Source: Dimargaris cristalligena
Lineage: Eukaryota > Kickxellomycota > Dimargaritomycetes > Dimargaritales > Dimargaritaceae
Assembly (NCBI GenBank): GCA_027576995.1
Contig: JANBQC010000144.1
Location: 3,957 to 51,943, forward strand
Length of the DNA: 47,987 nt
Direction: 5' to 3'
This document shows, one piece after another, positions 41,961-47,987 of this stretch. A program made the position numbers and the translations under genes. The notes below the pieces were generated by a model. The model saw only the letters and a list, made by a program, of their open reading frames with translations. It made no database searches and was not told the origin of the DNA. How positions within the stretch are numbered: position 1 is the stretch's first letter; every line of letters begins with the position of its first letter.

Positions 41961-42079
41961 CTAGTAGGTCATATGTACCAGTTTGCACCGTATCCCGTTA
42001 GATCTGCGAAGTTAAGTTGGTATCAGCCAATTTAGTACTGAGGTGGGTGACCACTTGGGAATAGTTGGTGCTACAATTT
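41961..42079 (+). rRNA. 5S ribosomal RNA gene, or a diverged copy/pseudogene
   Basis: The segment aligns without gaps to the eukaryotic 5S layout. It shows GTCATA for the GCCATA block, TATCCCGTTAGATCTGCGAAG with GTTAAG (box A region), TTAGTACT, GGTGGGTGACC and TTGGGAATA (box C region), then GGTGCT. A T-run at 42077 onward is a typical RNA polymerase III stop. Against a working gene, the expected end-to-end helix I does not pair in register; only GTAG (41964-41967) can pair with CTAC (42071-42074) after a one-base shift. Dispersed single 5S copies are common in fungi, so it may be functional or a relic. Confidence 0.75.
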
Positions 42080-42742
42080 TTATATTTTCGGCTTGTAATT
42101 TTTAATGGGCCTCGTTAGTTTTAGATTATTTTACCCCCCAATATTTCGTCTATCTTTTTACCATTAATTTTTGGGTATAGTGAATACTTTGGTAGCTAAA
42201 AATCGGTTCAACTGTTCAAAATCTAGGCAACGGAGGGATAATTTGTTGGGGGTGCCTTTTAGTTTCTATACAGAACCATAGTCGGTGGTGCTAAACTGCC
42301 TCTCCTAAACGGCTGTCTATTTCGCAATTTGCTATCGAACGTATTCAATAGGTTCGACACTGTTGTTTTAATTTGTGAATGAAATCCCGCCCGGCAAACG
42401 AGCTTATCATTTTGTATCCGGGTTGAGCTTACCCCATATTATTTTTGCAGTGCGCCCACCCCACCAACCCGCGCGAAATCAGTGGGACATTTTGTTGGGT
42501 CGTTTAATCAATTAGAGTTCCTATTGTTTAGTTAAAATTCGCCTATTTACACCATCACATAACACTTCTGTATACATAAAACAAAAGTCCAGAAGGACTA
42601 AACTCTAGATTCCAGCATTTACCGCCATCTCCGTTTTATTTAACTAATTTTGGCAAATTTGCATCGGGCCCCCTTTATTTTCCTCTAGTTCCACGTTTTT
42701 GAATTCTATTTCCTCCTTGCACTTTTGAGCACCCGCGCCACC
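42080..42742. promoter_or_regulatory. Upstream region of the NASP-like gene
   Basis: AT-rich spacer. A pyrimidine-rich leader (42660-42735) precedes an excellent start context (GCGCCACCATGA). No other feature seen. Confidence 0.4.
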
Positions 42743-44710
42743 ATGACTAACGACCCCCCGACTATGGAGACGTCAGCGGAGTCCTCCTCCATTCACGACG
42801 AGGCCTCGCTGGCAGCGACGACCAAGGCTACCGCAAATCTTCAATTGGCCAGTCCCAAACGTAACTTCAGCTTCGAAGAGAAGGTTATCATGAAGCATGC
42901 CAATGAGCTGATCCAGGATGGCAAGAAGGCCTACGCGCTGGATGATTATGAAGACTCTGTGCAAAGTTTCGGTGAAGCCTCCGAATTGATGTAAGTAAAC
43001 TCGAGATAATTACAAGCGGTTAAGCAGGTCCTGGTCCTGGCAATGGGTATGTCGGTGTAGGCCTAATGTATATTAAGGGCATGTGTCATTTCTATAGTCT
43101 TGGTCGTATTCATTTCGCTTGATTATACAGGTTGTTTCTAATTTGCCGTTAACCAATATCCTATAATGTATCACCGTGCTCGGCAATCCATGGCGGACCA
43201 TTCCCGTTCGTTAGTGGCGGCGTGTTTGATGAAACATCATCCACCGAGTATGCCGATGTCATGATTCTTTATGGACAAGCCTTACTTCGGAACGCGATCG
43301 GCCAAAGCGCCATCATGGCCGGCGCGCAGCTTCAATCGGCCCTAAGTGCCCAGCCGAAGGGTAAGTCCGATATCTTTAACACATAACCTGATTATTTTTT
43401 TGCATTGACGGTAAACAAGGTTCTGCAGGTACTCTATATTATGGTACTCCAGGTGACTACAGTTCCTCAAAAGACAGACATTCCAGTTGACAAGTCTAGA
43501 ATTAACCTTAATTACGGCTGGTCTATGCGAATAATATTCTCTATACCTATTGATTATCTGATTAGAGGATGAAAGCGAGTCTGCCCCCACCGGTAAGGCC
43601 AACTTCCATTTTGAAGGCGAGCCTGATTTTCGGCAGTTAGATGAATGTGATGCGGATGCCTCGTCGTCATCCAACCCGTCGGCTAAACCCCAACACCCCA
43701 CTGATGATGGCCAAAATGACGGTAGCGATGATGAAAATGAGGCCCAGGGCGACGAAGCTGGAGCGCCCGGCGATGACTTCTCGATGGCGTGGGAGGTCCT
43801 AGAATTGGCTCGACTCATCTACGCCAAAAAAGTGGACCCGTCTGAGGGCGATGAAGAAGATGGCCGCAGTGACCCGGAAACCCACCCCGTAGTCCAAGGA
43901 AAGGGTAAGGCCATGACAGTTCCCTATCAGCCTAAGCCGGAACACCAGCGCAAATTGGCCGAAATCCTGCAATTGTTAGGCGACGTGTCTCTGGAAACCG
44001 AATTTTTCGCTGAGGCCATTATCGACTACGAAAAGGCCCTCGCCATTCGCGAAGCACTCCCCCACCCCGACCCCCGCGAAACGGCGGCCTGTTTATACAT
44101 GATTGCCCTGGCCCAGGAATACCAAAACAAGTACGCCGATGCGCTAGTCACCGTGGATAAGATCACCTCGATTCTCGAAAGGGTACTTGGTTCTTCGGCC
44201 ACCCCCGGGGTGGTACCCCAATCCGTAACGGCTTCTCCGAAATCGGGCCCTGGGGCTAGCTCAGGGGACTCGTCGGAACTTCCGGAACTTCTTACGGAAG
44301 TGCGGGCGAAGCGGGAAGATTTGTGTGCCATGTTGGCCCGCCAGCGGGAACAGGGTAAAGGAACTGGTGGTTCCGGTAGCAGTGCGCTGCAGCTACTGGA
44401 TGAGGCCTTGCGGCCGACGGTGACGGGGGGCTCCGGAAGCGATGGAGCAGGCCTGGCCCGGCCGGATCCGTCGGCCCCGGTCAATGACCTGACGTCCTTG
44501 GTTCGCTCTAAGCGTCAGGGCCAAACGGGTAAGGGCAAAGCTCCCGAACATACCGGTCCGAAAGTTAGCGCTGGTAGTATTCACCCAACCACTGCCACAC
44601 CAGTGGCTAAACGGAAAATCGATGACGCCGAAGATGATGAAGCTACTAGGGCTCCGTCAGCGGACGATGCCGCGGCCGAGAAGCGCACTAAACTTAATGA
44701 GACCTCTTGA
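42743..44710 (+). CDS. NASP: NASP/Sim3/Hif1-type SHNi-TPR histone chaperone, 3 exons
   Basis: Exon 1 42743..42990, exon 2 43215..43360, exon 3 43566..44710; introns GTAAGT...TTAG (224 bases) and GTAAGT...TTAG (205); 512 aa. The first TPR (about 48-82) reads KHANELIQDGKKAYALDDY, as in NASP. It continues across the splice to FDETSSTEYADVMILYGQALL. An acidic segment (177-197, DDGQNDGSDDENEAQ) interrupts the TPRs, as in NASP where it contacts H3-H4. It is followed by FSMAWEVLELARLIYAK (~203), KLAEILQLLGDVSLETE with FFAEAIIDYEKALAIR (~258-293), and ETAACLYMIALAQEYQNKYA (~303). The Lys/Arg-rich tail (AKRKIDD ~479, EKRTK near the end) is a likely nuclear signal. Family role: binding soluble H3-H4 (and CENP-A in fission yeast) for chromatin delivery. 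The frame is continuous through both splices, which supports the model. Confidence 0.9.
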
Positions 44711-45295
44711 ATTTCCAACATTTATACGGTTATGCATGTTTCCATTTTTATGAGCCTGATGCCTTATACCTTGCCCTTTTATTTTAAACTTTTTTTTTTT
44801 GAATGATTCGATTGATCCCTCTCTATTTTCTTCCCTTTTGGCAAACATATAAGATTTGATGAAAAGCTACTCCTATTGTAATGTTTTATTATTCCAAACA
44901 GTAAAACCACCCACATTGTCCACTGGTTTTTAATATGCCTTACGCTCACTACCCTGTTTATTATCCTGTTACTAAATCGAACCCTCATTAATATGCGGTA
45001 ACATATACCATGGAAATTGCCTATGTGGAAAGGTAGGGCGGGGGATTGCCGTCTTATTGCTAATGATACCCATTTCAATGACTATGGTGTTGCCTGGTAC
45101 TATTCTCACTTTTATTCATGACTTTACTAGCCAAAGGAATGCGGATTATAAAAGTATTTTGGCAGACGGCATCTGTCGTATTCTGGACAGCATTCATGAT
45201 ATATGCCTTTACCCGAATAAAATATGCGATCCTCATTTTCTATAAAAAACCATAAGGTATGTATGGGTGTGGAGGACGCTTGGCCATAAGGTGGC
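44711..45295. other. Convergent 3' spacer
   Basis: AT-rich, no gene. AATAAA-like signal near 45218 (AATAAAATATG). Confidence 0.5.
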
Positions 45296-47299
45296 CTAAT
45301 CTAGGCCAACAGTGTCAAAATCATTTAGGGAGCTTATTGGCTTAGAAAAAGCCCAGCGAGAGTGAGTGATGGCAATGTAATAGTCCCCCTGCGTAAGCGG
45401 TTTAAGCACTGGTCCAACAGCGGACGCGGTTTCCGCCTTACTACTGCCATTAGTTTGACCCGCTCTCGCTAACGGGGACCACGGGTCGATTGGAGCAGGC
45501 GGCAAATCGCTCATACCGGGTAAGCGGAGAATAGTTTCGTGGCTAGCGGGGAGCGGGTCCGTTTCGGCCAGGCCCAGTCTTTGGCGCCGACCCCTTTCCA
45601 ATTGCTGGACCATTTTTATTTGCAATTGGTAGGTAAGGGTCGCGAAGGACGGTTGACTGGCTGGGTAGACAAACCACATAGCTTTGGCGGGGTTGTATCC
45701 GTTCATGAGGGGGTAGGAAGTGGGGTCGATTTTGAAAGGGAACACGGTGATAATCGGGACCTGTCGGAGGAGTTTCTGGTAAAAGCGGCGAATGCGGTTA
45801 TCGGAAGGGTAGCGCAGGTGGGTTAGGAAGCGGGGAACCGAAGGGTGGTGGAATGTGCCAGCGGACGGGTGGATTGGTTCGGTGCTAGTCGTAGGCTCGG
45901 TTGACGAAATCACGGAGGCGATCCCGCTCTTGGGTAGGTGGGGCCGTCGGCGACCCCATCGAAGCAGATCCCGCTGCCGCCGCTTAATATGCCGGGTGAT
46001 CCGGGTTGCATCTTCAGGGGAGGAGGGAACATGAAATTTCGTTGTTGATATGGGGACCGGGGATGCGGACGACCGACCCGACCAAAAGCGCTCCCGGGGG
46101 GAGAGGTGATCCGCTACCCCGCGGCGCTGTACCCGGGCTTCGTGCAGTTTAAGCCACTCTTGAACTACCGAGTGGGTGCCGAATTGGGCCCGATCCTCCA
46201 GCATCTGAGTGGTGGCCGCCGGGAGTGGGGGGAAAACATTATCCAAGTGAGTCCGAAACTGCTTACGCCGATAATAATAGGCCCGAATGGGGGTTTTGAT
46301 GTTACCGTCGTCAGGTAGCCCCCGGAGGTTTCCCTTTTGGTAGCGAAGTAGGGCCTGTAAGACCGGGTGTTGGGAGGATTCCATTCGTCGATTTTCTTTG
46401 AGATATAGGTAGGGCTGGGGGTAATGTCACATTTGGTGTTGAATAGATACAAGGAAATCCCCACGTTTCACATATATAGAACATACAGGCTAAAGGTTAA
46501 TAGGGTATTCCTCTCGGCTGTTGCGGATTGAAATATAACTCAACATCGCCCGGGGATACCAAAGGACAAACCGGGATTGAGGGTGCGCTCATTGGAATGA
46601 ACATCCGAACGCTTAACTTACTCTTAAAAGGGCGCTCCGGATGGGGCCGCGGCGACCGTAAGTATGGGCAAGTATGGTCGAGATGTACTTGTCGTGCCCC
46701 CAGTTCGCGCGTCGAATCATACTATGGATCTAAATGGATCAATCGATCGTGGTTACAAATGCGAAAAGGATACTCGGTAAGTCATTGCAATAGAGGGAGG
46801 GGGTGCGCTGTTGGTTAAGTACGAAGTTAATAAGGACGCGATTATAAATAGCGTTGGTTTGGAAGAAATAAACATACTCTTCGGGCCGCCTTAATTTTTT
46901 TGCGAGCAAAGTCCGGGAATTCTACATGGCGATGCCGTTCGTACCGCAGACGAATGTGCTGCCGCATAAAATTCCTACCGAGGTATTAGTTAGGAAAACC
47001 CCAAATACAATAGATTGGACTCTATAAGTTAATCAATGGCTAAGTGCATTCAAGATTTTCGGGTAAGATTATATAGTTGGTATAACCCCGATACGCTTAA
47101 TAAACCTATACATTTTTTAATTAAACTATGCTGATTTATCAATAGAGCCAAAGGGAGACTGGGGTTGTGGTAGTACTTACTGGGCATTGGGATCAAAGAA
47201 TTGGCCGACTTCGCGGAGTAAATGCCTGTACACTGTAAGAGCTTCCTGGCGAGGATTGGATCGCTGGGCAATTGAGACTGTGCGAGTTAGAAATTCCAT
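45296..47299 (-). CDS. LYR-motif protein, probably mitochondrial, 3 exons
   Basis: Exon 1 47299..47181, exon 2 46974..46878, exon 3 46414..45296; all phases agree, 444 aa. Exon 1 opens MEFLTRTVSIAQRSNPRQEA, then LTVYRHLLREVGQFFDPNAQ, an LYR-type helix with VYR at 23-25. Exon 2 gives NFMRQHIRLRYERHRHV and FARKKIKAARR. Exon 3 starts PYLYLKENRRMESS and continues VLQALLRYQKGNLRGL. Together these form the three helices of a Complex1_LYR domain (about 1-100). LYR proteins bind mitochondrial acyl carrier protein and assist Fe-S or respiratory-chain assembly (family knowledge). A ~340-residue extension follows, rich in Arg, His and Pro, with RIRRFYQKLLRQVPIITVFP near the middle. It recalls long fungal LYR proteins of the Cup1-like group, but I cannot assign it. 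Exon 3 alone contains a long open frame from ATG 46384, which could mislead a gene caller. Confidence 0.75.
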
Positions 47300-47849
47300 A
47301 GGGGCCAATGACACTCATTCACTGTTGAAATGGTAGTAGCAGGGTAAATGTGGCTTATTGGCGGTACTCTGGATGCATGAGCTTCGAATAGAGAGAAATG
47401 AAAACGAGAACGAGAATAAGAGATTCCCAAGGGGTATAAAATTACAGAGTGAGTATGAGTAACTCAGCGAGCTCTTGTCAGCTGGAATAAAAGTAGCTCG
47501 AACAAATGGGTCTTCGGACCACTCTTCTGGACCGACTTACACAACAGTTTATATGAGCCTTAGTAGCTGAGAGGCTCCTTTAGTAGAGCAAGGTGGTCCA
47601 TACAATAAGGTTAAGCCTTCGTTAAATACTGCACCATGGGTAAAACCGCAACTGAAGCTAGTCAGGCCAGGCGGAAATCTATCGAGGCATAGTTACATGA
47701 CACGTGGAACCTCTGGTGCGACCGATGGACAGTGCGTTAAAATCGAAGTGGTCCCAATCAAAAAGCCAGTCATGTCCATGTGGCATACTTCTAGATACTC
47801 TTTAGTGTAGTTTTTGGATTATGCGGTTGTTTGCTCGATGCACCGTCAA
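47300..47849. other. Upstream region of the LYR gene
   Basis: Moderately AT-rich; short AGAA/GAGA-rich stretches at 47390-47425. No further gene seen. Confidence 0.4.
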
Positions 47850-47987
47850 TATGGATGAAATTCAAACCAGCTGTATAAGGTTTTACATAATACGTGTATG
47901 GACTAATATATGTGAGAATAGCTTTTAACCAGCAATATGGCCTCATCCAATGGATGTTTCATTATACAGCCTGAATGAACTTCTCCC
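47850..47987 (+). mobile_element. MITE-like element, copy E (cut by window end)
   Basis: Starts TATGGATGAAATTCAAACCA and ends at the window edge at CTTCTCCC, about three bases short of the expected end. Same orientation and internal order as copy B. Preceded by TA. Confidence 0.72.

Noticed and set aside
46165..46464. Minus-strand frame reading TYISKKIDEWNPPNTRSY
   Set aside because: Out of phase with the LYR gene; exon 2 joins in phase 0 to the other frame, which has LYR-family continuity.
1..47987. CRISPR arrays, bacterial operons, prophage or secondary-metabolite clusters
   Set aside because: None visible; the sequence is eukaryotic with ordinary independent genes.

Overview
The window is nuclear DNA of a fungus. 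Evidence: GT-AG introns of about 45-460 bases, CT-rich leaders, GC-rich coding blocks in AT-richer spacers, and fungus-typical genes (a Sit4/Ppe1-type phosphatase, an AA11 chitin-active LPMO, a Kha1-type K+/H+ antiporter, a Nud1/Cdc11-like leucine-rich scaffold). Very long Ser/Pro-rich proteins plus a PANK4-type fused pantothenate kinase-DUF89 protein make me lean to an early-diverging, non-Dikarya lineage (zoopagomycotan/kickxellomycotinan style). That placement is inference only.

Layout: 270-1398 (-) PP6-type phosphatase, two exons. 2593-3633 (-) secreted AA11 LPMO. 4.4-6.8 kb holds four copies of a ~140 bp MITE-like repeat around a possible tiny secreted peptide gene (5180-5353, -). 8924-12248 (-) is a long disordered protein of uncertain family (possibly Sog2-like), divergent from 13039-17217 (+), a Nud1/Cdc11-like scaffold. 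After a gene-free convergent spacer, 19190-23380 (-) encodes a WDR44-like WD40 protein. 25186-28068 (-) encodes the bifunctional pantothenate kinase/phosphatase in three exons, with an F-box-like relic just downstream at about 24.7 kb. 30377-33388 (-) is the Kha1-type antiporter. A ~9.3 kb gene desert (33.4-42.7 kb) has short inverted repeats, homopolymer tracts and a 5S rRNA gene or relic (41961-42079, +). The right end has a NASP/Sim3-type histone chaperone (42743-44710, +, three exons) and a LYR-motif, probably mitochondrial protein (45296-47299, -, three exons). The window ends inside a fifth MITE copy.

There is no operon or obvious gene cluster. The genes are independent: signalling (PP6), cell-wall chitin attack or remodelling (LPMO), cytokinesis/morphogenesis scaffolds, membrane traffic (WDR44), CoA metabolism (PANK4-like), ion homeostasis (Kha1), histone supply (NASP) and mitochondrial biogenesis (LYR). 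Exon models were built by eye from reading frame, splice consensus and family conservation. The weakest are the 3' end of the 8924-12248 gene and the extreme C-terminus of the LPMO.
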